The notes below the pieces were generated by a model that saw nothing but the letters and a program-made list of their open reading frames with translations, had not been told where the DNA came from and did not search any database. 64,000 nt of DNA from Collimonas fungivorans Ter331 (lineage in GTDB: Bacteria > Pseudomonadota > Gammaproteobacteria > Burkholderiales > Burkholderiaceae_D): positions 4,174,542 to 4,238,541 of the forward strand of contig NC_015856.1 in NCBI RefSeq assembly GCF_000221045.1. The letters are read 5' to 3'. The position numbers were made by a program, and so were the translations under genes. Shown in pieces: positions 1 through 8,523 of this stretch; the first letter of the stretch is position 1, and the number at the start of each line of letters is the position of its first letter.

Positions 1-2
1 CC

Positions 3-1064
3 GCCACCTTCGGCCAGTTGACCACCACCAACAACAACGTTGCAGCACTGGACGGCCGGGTCGGCATCGCCGAAACCAATATCACCGCCATCAACACCAC
101 GCTGGCCGACCTCGGTGCGGGACTTAACGGCGCAGTGGTCTACAACGCCGACAAATCGGCCGTCGCCCTGGGCGGCGTCAACGGTACATTGATCAACAAC
201 CTGGCAGCCGGCCTGGTCGGCGCCGGCAGCATGCAAGCCGTCAACGGCGGCCAGCTGTTCAGCATGAAGGCAGACCTGGATGCGCAGCTGCAAAACATTA
301 TTGACAACGCCGATGCCGCGATCGGCATCATCGGCGACAGGCTCGATGGCCTGACCGGCGTGGTCGGCGAACAAGGCGACAAGCTCAATGACCTCGATGA
401 CCGTGTCGGCACGATTGAAACCGGCATCGCCGACGGCACGATCGGCGGCGGTGGCGGTGGCGTCAATCCGGCTGGCAACGCGCAAGTCGGCGTTGGCGCG
501 GACGCTTCGGGCAAAAACTCGTCGGCCATTGGCAGCGGCGCCGTCGCTTCCGGCGAGAACAGCACCGCAGTCGGCGCCAACTCGTCGGCCACGGCCAAGG
601 ACAGCACCGCACTCGGCGCTGATTCGAAGGCTACCGGCAGCAACTCGGTGGCCATCGGCGCCGGCTCCGTTGCCGACCGCGACAACAGCGTCTCCTTCGG
701 CTCAGCCGGCAATGAGCGTCAGCTGACCAACATCGCCGACGGCACCGCGCCTACCGATGCCGTCAACAAGCGTCAGCTGGACGGCGCGATTGCCGGCGTC
801 AACGACCGAATCGACCGCCTCGACACCCGTGTCGACGAAATGGGCGCGATGAGCTCGGCCCAGGCGCAGATGGCGATGAGCACCGCCGGCCTGCTGGGCA
901 ATAACCGCCTCGGCGTCGGCATCGGCGCCCAGAACGGCCAGTCGGCCCTGGCGCTGGGTTACCAGCGTGTGTATGGCCAGGGTACCCGTACCTTGAGCTT
1001 CGGCGGCGCGGCTTCGACACGCGGCACGGTGTCGTTTGGCGCCGGCGCAGGGTTCGCCTGGTAA
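3..1064 (+). CDS. Trimeric autotransporter adhesin (YadA family), C-terminal part, 5' end outside window
   Basis: The frame is open from the left edge, so only the C-terminal ~353 residues are present. They contain a coiled-coil/stalk region, a short Gly-rich linker (GGGGGG near base 450), a block of YadA head repeats of the type NSxAxGxxSxA (bases ~480-700), a neck-like NERQLTNIADGT motif, and a C-terminal YadA membrane anchor ending in an aromatic residue (GFAW). In this family the anchor trimerises to form a 12-stranded outer-membrane barrel that exports the stalk and head. The gene is followed by an inverted repeat and an intrinsic terminator. A complete relative lies at 58956-61871. The family call is firm; the ligand is unknown. 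Confidence 0.93.
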   Translation, partial: ATFGQLTTTNNNVAALDGRVGIAETNITAINTTLADLGAGLNGAVVYNADKSAVALGGVNGTLINNLAAGLVGAGSMQAVNGGQLFSMKADLDAQLQNIIDNADAAIGIIGDRLDGLTGVVGEQGDKLNDLDDRVGTIETGIADGTIGGGGGGVNPAGNAQVGVGADASGKNSSAIGSGAVASGENSTAVGANSSATAKDSTALGADSKATGSNSVAIGAGSVADRDNSVSFGSAGNERQLTNIADGTAPTDAVNKRQLDGAIAGVNDRIDRLDTRVDEMGAMSSAQAQMAMSTAGLLGNNRLGVGIGAQNGQSALALGYQRVYGQGTRTLSFGGAASTRGTVSFGAGAGFAW

Positions 1065-1074
1065 CAGCTGCCGC

Positions 1075-1103
1075 GGTCCTTTTCCCATCATGGGAAAGGG
1101 ACC
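1075..1103. repeat. Inverted repeat downstream of the autotransporter
   Basis: A near-perfect inverted repeat (GGTCC...TTTCCCAT / ATGGGAAA...GGACC) begins 11 bases after the stop codon. It has no following T-run, so it may protect the mRNA 3' end or be half of a double terminator. Confidence 0.5.
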
Positions 1104-1132
1104 GATGGTTTCAGATTTACTCTCTCCGTTTG

Positions 1133-1164
1133 GCCTTCCTCAGTTTCTGGGGAAGGCTTTTTTT
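1133..1164 (+). terminator. Intrinsic terminator of the autotransporter gene
   Basis: A GCCTTCC stem pairs with GGAAGGC and is followed directly by a run of T residues. It sits 70 bases after the stop codon. Confidence 0.8.
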
Positions 1165-1248
1165 ATTTGGATCACCGATCTTCATCCATTTCTTAAAATG
1201 AGAAATGACGGATCGATTCTGAAGGTAATTGCAGTACAGTCAGGAACT

Positions 1249-1329
1249 GCGTGGGCACAGGTGCCCACCCTACAACAGCCGGCCCGCGTATATTGGACAT
1301 AGGGTGGGCAGGTTTTTCTGCCCACGCTG
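1249..1329. repeat. REP pair upstream of the RAYT gene (inverted then direct copy)
   Basis: A reverse copy (GCGTGGGCA ... TGCCCACCCTAC, 1249-1273) is followed by a forward copy (AGGGTGGGCA ... TGCCCACGCT, 1300-1329). Each copy is itself a small hairpin. They directly precede the RAYT start at 1359, the usual arrangement for a REP family and its own transposase. Confidence 0.85.
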
Positions 1330-1358
1330 CTGCGGCCATCCACCAATCCACTGAAACC

Positions 1359-1898
1359 ATGTCCCGTTACCGTCGCTCACAAGCTGCTGGAAGCACCTTC
1401 TTTTTTACCGTAGTGAGTTACCGCAGGCAACCGATCTTGTGCGATGAAACATTGCGCTCTGCCCTGCGCGAAAGCGTCGCAATGGTCAGGGCAAAACGTC
1501 CATTCAAGATCGATGCCTGGGTATTGCTGCCGGACCATTTGCATTGCATCAGGGCTCTGCCAGCCGGCGATGCCGATTTCTCGACTCGATGGGGCATGAT
1601 TAAACGAACAGTATCAAGAGCCTGCCGCAATGTGTATCGTCGATCTAAATGGCTTGAACCCACAAAATCATCACATAGAGAATCGACTATCTGGCAGAGG
1701 CGGTTCTGGGAGCATCAAATTCGCGATGACACTGATTTTGCTCGCCATGTTGACTATCTCCACATGAATCCGGTCAAGCACGGCCATGTGCAACGCGCCG
1801 TTGACTGGCCGTACTCAACGTTTCATCGTTATCTTCGGCAAGGTTTGCTTGCCGCGGATTGGGCTGGCGATGCCGATTTCGACATGGGATGCGAGTGA
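1359..1898 (+). CDS. REP-associated tyrosine transposase (RAYT, TnpA-REP type)
   Basis: A 179-residue protein of the single-domain Y1 HUH transposase family that mobilises or processes REP/REPIN sequences. The HUH metal-binding motif is visible as PDHLHCI, and the single catalytic Tyr lies in the helix VDYLHMNPVKHG. The C-terminal WPYSTFHRY resembles the family's usual WPxSSxxxY ending. The ATG at 1359 was chosen because it gives the usual family start (MSRYRR...); the open frame reaches further upstream only through REP sequence. REP copies of the window-wide family flank it at 1249-1329 and 1936-2064. RAYTs are normally single-copy, chromosomal and not flanked by transposon ends, as here. 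Confidence 0.9.
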   Translation: MSRYRRSQAAGSTFFFTVVSYRRQPILCDETLRSALRESVAMVRAKRPFKIDAWVLLPDHLHCIRALPAGDADFSTRWGMIKRTVSRACRNVYRRSKWLEPTKSSHRESTIWQRRFWEHQIRDDTDFARHVDYLHMNPVKHGHVQRAVDWPYSTFHRYLRQGLLAADWAGDADFDMGCE

Positions 1899-1935
1899 AT
1901 ACCGGTTCCGCATCGCCGGCGTGTGCATATTGGCC

Positions 1936-2064
1936 GTAGGGTGGGCAGGTTTTTCTGCCCACGCTGAATTGGATACCTGACGCGTGGTTCCGCGTGGGCA
2001 CGGGGTGCCCACCCTACCTTGAATACGGGACGCGCGGTTCCGCTTGGGCATGAGTACCCACCCA
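1936..2064. repeat. REP cluster downstream of the RAYT gene (three copies)
   Basis: A forward copy lies at 1936-1966 (GTAGGGTGGGCA ... TGCCCACGCTG), a reverse copy at 1991-2017 and a degenerate reverse copy at 2040-2064 (TTGGGCATGAGTACCCACCC). The last abuts the end of the YceI remnant. Confidence 0.8.
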
Positions 2065-2067
2065 ACA

Positions 2068-2346
2068 TCAATCGGCCTTCACGCCTTCGACCTGGATCTG
2101 CAACTTGGTCAGCATGCTGAAACCTTCCGACTTGCCGTAATCGACGCCGAAATCGGCACGGTTGAATTCGGCGGTGGCGTTGGCGCCGCAGACTTCGCGC
2201 TTGAGCATGGGATCCATGGCGCAGGCGTCGATCTTGAGGTTGAGCGGCTTGGTGACACCATGCAGGGTGAAAGTGCCGATGACCTCGGCCGGCTGTTCGC
2301 CGTTGAAGCGGATCGATTTGCCTTGGTACACGGCGCCGGGGAACAG
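2068..2346 (-). pseudogene. YceI-family protein remnant (C-terminal half only)
   Basis: The reading frame encodes about 92 residues matching the C-terminal half of the YceI lipocalin-like family: FPGAVYQGKSIRF, then TLHGVTKPLNLKI, MLKREVCGANATAEFNRADFG and LQIQVEGVKAD. Full YceI proteins are about 190 residues with a signal peptide. Here the signal peptide and the first four or so strands are missing, and similarity stops abruptly at about base 2346, although the frame stays open upstream as unrelated sequence. A GTG at 2331 is the first possible start, but the product would not fold as a YceI barrel. It sits between REP elements and a regulatory-box-like palindrome (2390), consistent with a deletion. 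Confidence 0.65.
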
Positions 2347-2389
2347 TGAATGAAACAGTACCTGAAGCAGGAGATGGCTTAAAAGCCTG

Positions 2390-2404
2390 TAGGAAAAATC
2401 CCTA
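2390..2404. promoter_or_regulatory. Orphan regulatory box (TAGGAAAAATCCCTA)
   Basis: This palindrome is one base longer than the 14-bp box found upstream of the adhesin and secretion genes. It lies between the YceI remnant and the glycosyltransferase gene. A CATAAT hexamer (2442-2447) could be a -10 for the plus strand, but the spacing differs from the 33/55/77 geometry seen elsewhere. Confidence 0.4.
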
Positions 2405-2583
2405 TCATCGTTTCTTTGTCAGTTTCACCCGATTCTTTCTTCATAATGACGGCTTGACTCAATGCGCCGGCAATGTGGCTTCCCGACCGGACGCAAAACC
2501 TCTCCTCGCACGCAACAGATAGGTGAACTCGCAGCGACCGCATGCTGGTTTTCACGGAGGAGCAATCCGCAGAAAGAAGACAC

Positions 2584-3855
2584 ATGGCAAAGAACAGAAT
2601 ACCGGCCCGGCGCGGCAATCCGCAGCCGGCACAGATGCAAGCACGCCTGCAAAAGCTGGCGGCCGATTTCCGCATGGCGTTGGCCAATGGCGACCACGCC
2701 GCCGGCCGCAGCCTGGCGGAGCAAGCGCTGGCCATCGTGCCGGGCAACATGACGGTGCTCGGCGATTATGCGCTGTGCCTGATGCGCACCGGCGCCTACC
2801 AGCAGGCCTACCAGGTCTACATGCAGATCCACGACGCCCCTGCCGCACAGCGGCAGCAGGCGTCAGCTACCTGGCTCGACGGCCTGGCGGAAGTCTGCGG
2901 CTGGCTAGGAAAAAGCGACGAGTTGCGTACCTACGGCAAGCGTTCATTGACCGAGGCCGACGCCCGATTCAGCCAGGGCCATCAATGGCCGCTGCCGCCA
3001 GGCAAACCGCCGGCGTTCGATCCTTCCCTGCCGCAGCAAAATGTCATTGCCTACAGTCTGTACGGCGCCAATCCGCGTTATTGCGAGAGCGCGGTAGTCA
3101 ACATCCAGGCCGCCAGCGAGCTGTTCCCCGGCTGGAGCTGCCGCATCTACCTCGACGACAGCGTGCCGCAGCACGTGCAGCAGCGGCTGCAGCAGGCCGG
3201 CGCACAGGTAATGCCAATGGGCTTCGGCCCCGGCATGCCGCCGGTAATGTGGCGCTTCCTGGTGATGGACGATCCCTCGGTGCGGCACTTCCTGGTGCGC
3301 GACGCCGATTCCCTGCTGTCCGAGCGCGAACCCGCTGCGGTGCAAGAGTGGCTGGACAGCGGATGCTGGTTCCACCACATGCGCGATTACTTCACCCATA
3401 CCGAACTGCTGCTGGCCGGCATGTGGGGCGGCAGCAATGGCGTGTTTCCGGCAATCGCGCCGCTGATACAGCAATACATCGCCAGCTACCAAGGGCCGGC
3501 GCGCTTTGTCGATCAGTATTTTCTGCGCGAAGCCCTGTGGCCCACAGTACGCCAGTCGCTGCTGTGCCACGATGAACTGTTCGATTTCCACGACGCCCGG
3601 CCGTTTCCCCCGCACCAGCCGATCCGCTGGAACACTGATAAATTCCATGTCGGCAGCAACACCAGCTACCAGCAGATTGGCGGCGCCAGCACGCTGGCCG
3701 ACGGCGCACTACAGCCGCTGCTGCTGTGGCGGCAAGGACTGTCGCAGGCGCTGGCTTACACGGCCGTCGTGCGCAATGGACAATGGAGTCTCCACCTGCC
3801 GTTTTTCCTGGTCGATGCATTCGCTGCCGGCAGCCTGCGAGTGGAGATTGCCTGA
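2584..3855 (+). CDS. TPR-containing glycosyltransferase-like protein
   Basis: A 423-residue protein. Residues ~20-130 are helical, with TPR-like repeats (ALANGDHAAGRSLAEQAL; YALCLMRTGAYQQAYQVY). The rest resembles a GT-A type glycosyltransferase: NVIAYSLYGANPRYCESAVVN, FPGWSCRIYLDD, and an acidic DADS motif in HFLVRDADSLLSERE that could hold the metal. No signal peptide or membrane segment is seen, so it is probably cytosolic. The ATG at 2584 is preferred over 2542 because AGAAAGA lies upstream and residues before it look non-conserved. The stop overlaps the next start (TGATG at 3853-3857), indicating translational coupling with the GT41 gene. Donor and acceptor cannot be told from the sequence. 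Confidence 0.7.
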   Translation: MAKNRIPARRGNPQPAQMQARLQKLAADFRMALANGDHAAGRSLAEQALAIVPGNMTVLGDYALCLMRTGAYQQAYQVYMQIHDAPAAQRQQASATWLDGLAEVCGWLGKSDELRTYGKRSLTEADARFSQGHQWPLPPGKPPAFDPSLPQQNVIAYSLYGANPRYCESAVVNIQAASELFPGWSCRIYLDDSVPQHVQQRLQQAGAQVMPMGFGPGMPPVMWRFLVMDDPSVRHFLVRDADSLLSEREPAAVQEWLDSGCWFHHMRDYFTHTELLLAGMWGGSNGVFPAIAPLIQQYIASYQGPARFVDQYFLREALWPTVRQSLLCHDELFDFHDARPFPPHQPIRWNTDKFHVGSNTSYQQIGGASTLADGALQPLLLWRQGLSQALAYTAVVRNGQWSLHLPFFLVDAFAAGSLRVEIA

Positions 3856-5918
3856 TGAAACATCGACACGCTCAAGTAAAAAAGCTTTCTCCCCACCAGC
3901 AGGCGGACGAAAATCTTTACAACCGTGCGCTGCAAAGCTACCAGCAGGGCAATTACGACAGTGCCCTCAAGGATTGCCAGCGCCTGCTGGCGCGGCCGCT
4001 GATGGCGGGCCGGGTGATCTTGCTGGTCGGCGTGATCCAGTACCTGCAGGACGATCTGGCGGCAGCGGAGATATCGCTGCGCGAAGCGGTCAAGAAAAAT
4101 GGCAACTCGGAAGCTTACTTCAATCTGGCGCTCACCCTCGGCGCACAGCACAAATCGCAGGAAGCCGAAGCGGCCTACCGTAAAACGCTCACGATGAATC
4201 CCGCGCAGGCGCAAGCCTGGAACAATCTCGGCAATATCTTAAGGCACGGCCATGATCCGCTGCGCTTCCAGGAGGCGGTGGACTGCTATCAGCGCGCCTT
4301 GCAGATCCGTCCGGACTATACGCGCGCGCATACCAATCTTGGCTTGACCTATGTGCAGCTGGAAGACCGGGAAAACGCCGAACGCCATTACCGCAAGGCG
4401 CTGGAACTGGAGCCGCATTTTGTCCCGGCGCTGACCAATATGGCGGCGTTCCAGGAGGCTGGATCGCAGCCTGAGCTGGCGCTACCGTATTATCAAGAAG
4501 CCCTGCGGCAGCACCCCGAGAGCATCAGGTTGATGGCGAACGTCATTTCGCGGCGCCGGCAACTGGCCGACTGGTCCGACCAGAACGGTCCGCAACCGGC
4601 CGACCTGGTGCAACGCATGTCAGCCGGCGACGACGAGGCGTTCGGCCCTCTTCACATGCTGGCCTGGCCGGAATTTTCCGCAACCTCGCAGCGCGAAGCA
4701 GGGCGCCGCTTCGCGCGCTCGCACCTGACGCGCGAACTGGCCGAGCCCCCCCTGGTATCCGCAGTCTCGCCCTACGCAGGACGGCGCATCAGGCTGGGCT
4801 ACCTGTCCGCCGATTTTCGCAACCATCCGGTGACGCATCTGATCACTGACGTCATAGCCCACCATGACCGTGAAAACTTCGAAGTTTTCCTGTATGCCTA
4901 TGGCCCCGTGGTGGAAGATGCACAGCGCAAGGCCCTCCGGCAGGCGGCCGAGCATTTCATCGATGTCAGCGGCATCTCGGACAGCGACGCCGCCCATCGC
5001 ATCAGGGACGACGGCATCGACGTCCTGGTCGATCTGACCGGATACACTACCTTCGCCCGCCTCGGCATCACCGCAAGGCGGCCGGCGGCGGTGATCGCAT
5101 CCTGGCTGGGTTATATCGGTTCATTGGGCGAGCCGCGCCTGGCCGACTATGTGATCGGCGACGCCGTCGCCACGCCGCCGGAACATGCGGATGATTTCAG
5201 CGAATCGCTGGCGCTCATGCCGCACTGCTACCAGCCCAACCAGACGCTGGCGCCCATCGCAGCGCCGCCCGACAGGCAGTCGGAAGGATTGCCCAACGAT
5301 GCTTTTGTCTTCTGCAGTTTCAACCAGTGCTTCAAGCTCACACCAAGCCTGTGGGACGACTGGTGCCAGATCTTGAACGCCGTGCCGCACAGCGTGTTAT
5401 GGCTGGCGCCGATGAACGCTGCAGCATGCAGCAACCTGCGCCGCGAAGCGCAGCAGCGCGGCGTGGCGCCCGAGCGCCTGGTGTTTGCGGCGCGGCGCCC
5501 GCTGGCGCAGCATCAGTCGCGCCTGGCGCTGGCCGACCTGGCGCTGGACACCATGCCCTACAACTCCGGCACCACCGCCAGCGACGCCTTGCGCGCCGGC
5601 GTGCCGCTGGTGACGGCGGCGGGCAGCACCTTTGTCAGCCGCATGGCCGCGAGCCTGTTGCATAACCTGGGGATGGACGGATTGATTGCAGCCGACCGGC
5701 GCAGCTATGTTGACCTGGCCATCGCGCTGGCCAGCGATCCCCTGCGCTTGCAGGAATGCCGCAGCACTCTGGAAAATGCCTTGCAGGCTTCCAAACTGTT
5801 TAATCCAGAAATTTTTTCCACCGACCTGGAAAACCTGTTCCGAGCAATGCTGGCCCAACGTGCGCGCGGCCAACGCGGCGTCGTGACAACAAACGATGCG
5901 CTAAACAAACGCAGCTAA
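3855..5918 (+). CDS. TPR protein with O-GlcNAc transferase-like (GT41, SPINDLY-type) catalytic domain
   Basis: A 687-residue protein. Residues ~15-270 hold TPR units (EAYFNLALTLGAQHKSQEAE, AWNNLGNIL, YTRAHTNLGLTYVQLEDREN). Residues ~305-680 are a GT41 domain: RIRLGYLSADFRNHPVTHL near 310, SFNQCFKLTPSLWDDW near 487, and LDTMPYNSGTTASDALRAG near 565, the usual UDP-sugar binding segment. GT41 enzymes transfer a sugar to Ser/Thr or, in the HMW1C branch, Asn of proteins. The ATG at 3855 overlaps the previous stop. The last codons (NKRS, stop) and the downstream bases are shared with an inverted repeat copy at 25212-25395, so the C-terminus may have been altered by a repeat. A trimeric autotransporter is encoded just upstream, and glycosylation of an adhesin is a reasonable but unproven role. 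Confidence 0.85.
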   Translation: MKHRHAQVKKLSPHQQADENLYNRALQSYQQGNYDSALKDCQRLLARPLMAGRVILLVGVIQYLQDDLAAAEISLREAVKKNGNSEAYFNLALTLGAQHKSQEAEAAYRKTLTMNPAQAQAWNNLGNILRHGHDPLRFQEAVDCYQRALQIRPDYTRAHTNLGLTYVQLEDRENAERHYRKALELEPHFVPALTNMAAFQEAGSQPELALPYYQEALRQHPESIRLMANVISRRRQLADWSDQNGPQPADLVQRMSAGDDEAFGPLHMLAWPEFSATSQREAGRRFARSHLTRELAEPPLVSAVSPYAGRRIRLGYLSADFRNHPVTHLITDVIAHHDRENFEVFLYAYGPVVEDAQRKALRQAAEHFIDVSGISDSDAAHRIRDDGIDVLVDLTGYTTFARLGITARRPAAVIASWLGYIGSLGEPRLADYVIGDAVATPPEHADDFSESLALMPHCYQPNQTLAPIAAPPDRQSEGLPNDAFVFCSFNQCFKLTPSLWDDWCQILNAVPHSVLWLAPMNAAACSNLRREAQQRGVAPERLVFAARRPLAQHQSRLALADLALDTMPYNSGTTASDALRAGVPLVTAAGSTFVSRMAASLLHNLGMDGLIAADRRSYVDLAIALASDPLRLQECRSTLENALQASKLFNPEIFSTDLENLFRAMLAQRARGQRGVVTTNDALNKRS

Positions 5919-6060
5919 CTGGGGTCGGAGTGAACTTTCTGCGCGCTTTTTGCAGAAACTTCACTCTGACCCCACTTAGCGGGCCAAGAAGTACATGCTT
6001 CAACGTTAAAAGAAAAAAACTGCGTCACGCATCCTTTCTTTCTCCGAATCCGTCATGTGG
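5893..6060. repeat. Dispersed repeat with GGGGTC palindrome, copy 1
   Basis: The core (5920-5974) is an inverted repeat, TGGGGTCGGAGTGAA ... TTCACTCTGACCCCA. It is followed by a module ending in TTTCTCCGAATCCGTCATG. The whole segment, including AACAAACGCAGCTAACTGG at the end of the GT41 gene, recurs in inverse orientation at 25212-25395. A recombined version lies at 7525-7634. Confidence 0.85.
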
Positions 6061-6187
6061 GTCTGAAAGCCCTGGCGGCACATTCACACTCGCCGGTATT
6101 TTCCAATTACATCGTCGCCAAGCCGGCGTATTGGATAAAAAAATCGGGGCGAACACTATCTACGGCTCGGCAGCACATGAAGCGCCG

Positions 6188-6442
6188 ATGAAGACATTCA
6201 TACAGGAAAGGATTGCCACGCTGGTGCTTGCGCAGAATGATCTTGAAGTCGCAACAATGGACTTCGGCGTACATGGCGGCATCTTCACCAGGATATTCAG
6301 CAATGATCAGCGCACACGCCGCTTGCTTCAAACCTGCGATTTACTCAAGCAATTGTATTGCGCGAGCGGCGATGAGGAATATTTATCGACATTCAGGAAA
6401 ACCCGGGCGCTGGTTCCGACAAAATTCAACTTGCTGTCCTGA
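6188..6442 (+). CDS. Small hypothetical protein
   Basis: A possible 84-residue protein beginning MKTFIQERIATLV. It is soluble and mixed in composition, with no signal peptide or motif I recognise, and lies alone between the dispersed repeat and a REP copy. The frame extends upstream through repeat sequence, but the ATG at 6188 is the first start outside it. No convincing ribosome binding site is visible. It could be a remnant of a longer gene broken by the repeat. Confidence 0.3.
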   Translation: MKTFIQERIATLVLAQNDLEVATMDFGVHGGIFTRIFSNDQRTRRLLQTCDLLKQLYCASGDEEYLSTFRKTRALVPTKFNLLS

Positions 6443-6522
6443 CGTCTGCGCAACGACACTTTTATTTACGAGGATTGGTAGTGTAGGCATCCGTGCCCGC
6501 GTGCAACGTCGAGGAGGCATTC

Positions 6523-6550
6523 AGCGTGGGCAGAAATCTGCCCACCCTAC
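6523..6550. repeat. REP element abutting the GT2 stop codon
   Basis: GCGTGGGCAGAAATCTGCCCACCCTAC lies one base beyond the stop codon of the minus-strand glycosyltransferase gene, the usual REP position. Confidence 0.8.
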
Positions 6551-6551
6551 C

Positions 6552-7469
6552 TCAACTTGACTGCGGCAAAGCCGCTAGAGCCTTGCTCCATCTTTGCTCA
6601 CAGGCGTTCAGGAAATGATGCACTACCGCACGGTCCTCCCCCAGTACGCTTTTTTTAAGGGATTGCGCTTTAGGGATCAAGGCCAAACCTGCCTGCACCT
6701 CGGCGCTTGCCAAATCTGGCGGCATGGCCCATTGCAGCAGCGGCTCCAGCAGAACGCGCTCATCTGCGCTCAACTGTGGGAACAGCGGCGCCATGAGGCG
6801 TAACCGTATCGCCGCCAAGGTGGTGCGGAGACTGCCCTGGTCCCTGGACTGCTGCCCTTCATGGATCCTGTAGTGAATCAGCGTATCCGGCAGGTTGGCA
6901 AATCTTGCACCCAGTTTCGCCGCTTCGACGAAAAATCCCCAATCAAAGGCGCTCTTGTCGGCGGCTTGCCACCTGATGCCGTGCCGTACCAGAAAATCGC
7001 GCCGCATCATCACTGTCGGGTTGTACATATTGCCTGCGCCTGACAGCAGCCTGGCCTTGATGCCGGCATCATCCAGTGGCACTTTGGCTTCGACGTCGGC
7101 AGCCCCAAAACATATCATCTGGCCGCCGGCAATCGTAATGCGAGGTTGTCCGTTCAGGAAACGCACCTGCTTTTCAAGCCGCTGCGGCAGCGCGATATCG
7201 TCCTGGTCGAGCAAGGCGATGAATTTGCTTGCCGACGCCTCCAACCCGGTGCAAGTCGCTGCGGCTGTACCACGATTTTCTGCATGCGCCAGGTAGCGCA
7301 AGCGTCCATCCTTGATCGCCAGGATCTGCTCTTTCGAAGTGTCGGTCGAGGCATCGTCCACCACGATCAGTTCGAAGTCCGTGAACGATTGCGCAAGCAC
7401 GGAAGAAATGCTTTCTTCAATGTATTTCGCTCCGTTGTAGACGGGCATGATGATGGAAACTTGTGGCAT
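6552..7469 (-). CDS. Glycosyltransferase family 2
   Basis: A 305-residue GT-A fold enzyme. The N-terminus SIIMPVYNGAKYIEESI is typical of GT2, followed by VVDDASTDTS (nucleotide binding) and LLDQDD (DxD-like metal site, residues ~90). GT2 enzymes transfer a sugar from a nucleotide donor to a growing polysaccharide at the cytosolic face. It lies downstream of and in the same direction as the Wzz-like gene, separated by a dispersed repeat, so a role in the same surface polysaccharide is likely. It is complete at both ends. Its acceptor is unknown. Confidence 0.85.
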   Translation of the reverse strand: MPQVSIIMPVYNGAKYIEESISSVLAQSFTDFELIVVDDASTDTSKEQILAIKDGRLRYLAHAENRGTAAATCTGLEASASKFIALLDQDDIALPQRLEKQVRFLNGQPRITIAGGQMICFGAADVEAKVPLDDAGIKARLLSGAGNMYNPTVMMRRDFLVRHGIRWQAADKSAFDWGFFVEAAKLGARFANLPDTLIHYRIHEGQQSRDQGSLRTTLAAIRLRLMAPLFPQLSADERVLLEPLLQWAMPPDLASAEVQAGLALIPKAQSLKKSVLGEDRAVVHHFLNACEQRWSKALAALPQSS

Positions 7470-7524
7470 AGCAGGTCAGGTTAGTGGCGATTGTGGAAAA
7501 AATTCATTAAGCGAGTCAATATCC

Positions 7525-7634
7525 ATCGTTAAAGAACAAAGCGCGTGATGCGCCTTATCTTTCTCCGAATCCGTCATGTGGGGTCAGAGTCAAGTTTCGC
7601 GATAAAGCGCCGCGAAAGTTGACTCTGACCCCAG
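7525..7634. repeat. Dispersed repeat with GGGGTC palindrome, copy 2 (rearranged)
   Basis: The TTTCTCCGAATCCGTCATG module (7559-7577) directly precedes the palindrome TGGGGTCAGAGTC ... GACTCTGACCCCA (7577-7632). In copies 1 and 3 the two modules are arranged the other way round. It lies between the Wzz-like and GT2 genes. Confidence 0.75.
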
Positions 7635-7677
7635 ATGACTATTTCAGTGTAACGCCAGGTTTGCCAAATGCAATGGT

Positions 7678-8523
7678 TCAGGTTTGTTCCTGGAATGTCT
7701 TGGCAATCGTGCTGCGCAGTTCCTTGTCTCTCGCCAGCACGTATAGGCCGGAAAGAAGCAGCCCAAGGAAGAATCCGATCACCGCCGCGATACTCTTTTT
7801 AGGATAGACCGCATGCTGCGGCACATACGCCGGGGCGACTGCCTTGGTGTTGAAGGTGCGGTAAGGGCTGAGCTGTTCGTCGAGGTTATTGATCTGTTCG
7901 CGGAACACGCGGATTTCCGATTCGCTCGATTTCAGCATGGACGCCAGCAGGATGCTTTCGGAAAATTTCCGTTCTATAGTGCCGTCGCGGTTGAATTTTT
8001 TTATCGGCTCCAGGATGGCGCTGCGCTCATCTTCCATTTTCTGCAGCGCGGCCTTGGCGTCGGCAAGGTTCTTTTCCAGCTTGGTGACGGTCGGTTTCAA
8101 CAGCTTTTCATGCTCGGCCTGCAGCACCTGGAATGCAGCCAGGAGATTCTCCTTCGCCTCTTCCGGCGAGCGGCCCAGGACACGCATCTCCAGCAGGTTG
8201 CCGCCTTTGGCGATGCTGGCCGCCAGTGTTTTCCTGATCATTGCGCTGCGTGCATCGAGCGACGCTTCCAGCGGCAGTTGCTCTGCCTGCAGCACCTGGT
8301 CGATAAAACCCGGGAACTTGATGCGTTGGACGACATTGTTCGGATCCGTCAGCAAGCTGCCGGCGGAGCCGATCTGGCCGACCTGGAACAGCATGGTGGC
8401 GGGCCATTGTTTCGGAATCAGGAAGGCGATGCCGACGGCCATCAGTGTGCCCAGGACGGCCCATGCCAGCAGCAGCCTGAGATGGCGTCTGGCGGCGCCG
8501 AACAGGGTTGGTGGCGACGTCAT
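7678..8523 (-). CDS. Wzz/chain-length determinant-like polysaccharide co-polymerase
   Basis: A 281-residue inner-membrane protein with the Wzz architecture: one N-terminal membrane segment (LLLAWAVLGTLMAVGIAFLI, ~residues 16-35), a long periplasmic helical region (~100-215, EHEKLLKPTVTKLEKNLADAKAAL), and a C-terminal membrane segment (AAVIGFFLGLLLSGLYVLA) after the Pro-containing YVPQHAVYPKK. Such proteins set the length of, or aid export of, polysaccharides. There is no cytosolic kinase domain. The ATG at 8523 overlaps the stop of the upstream gene (TGATG), so translation is coupled to the transposase-like DNA-binding protein. Confidence 0.85.
   Translation of the reverse strand: MTSPPTLFGAARRHLRLLLAWAVLGTLMAVGIAFLIPKQWPATMLFQVGQIGSAGSLLTDPNNVVQRIKFPGFIDQVLQAEQLPLEASLDARSAMIRKTLAASIAKGGNLLEMRVLGRSPEEAKENLLAAFQVLQAEHEKLLKPTVTKLEKNLADAKAALQKMEDERSAILEPIKKFNRDGTIERKFSESILLASMLKSSESEIRVFREQINNLDEQLSPYRTFNTKAVAPAYVPQHAVYPKKSIAAVIGFFLGLLLSGLYVLARDKELRSTIAKTFQEQT

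Noticed and set aside
5930-6187. Extended N-terminus for the small hypothetical protein at 6188
   Set aside because: This stretch is the dispersed repeat, which recurs elsewhere in non-coding positions.
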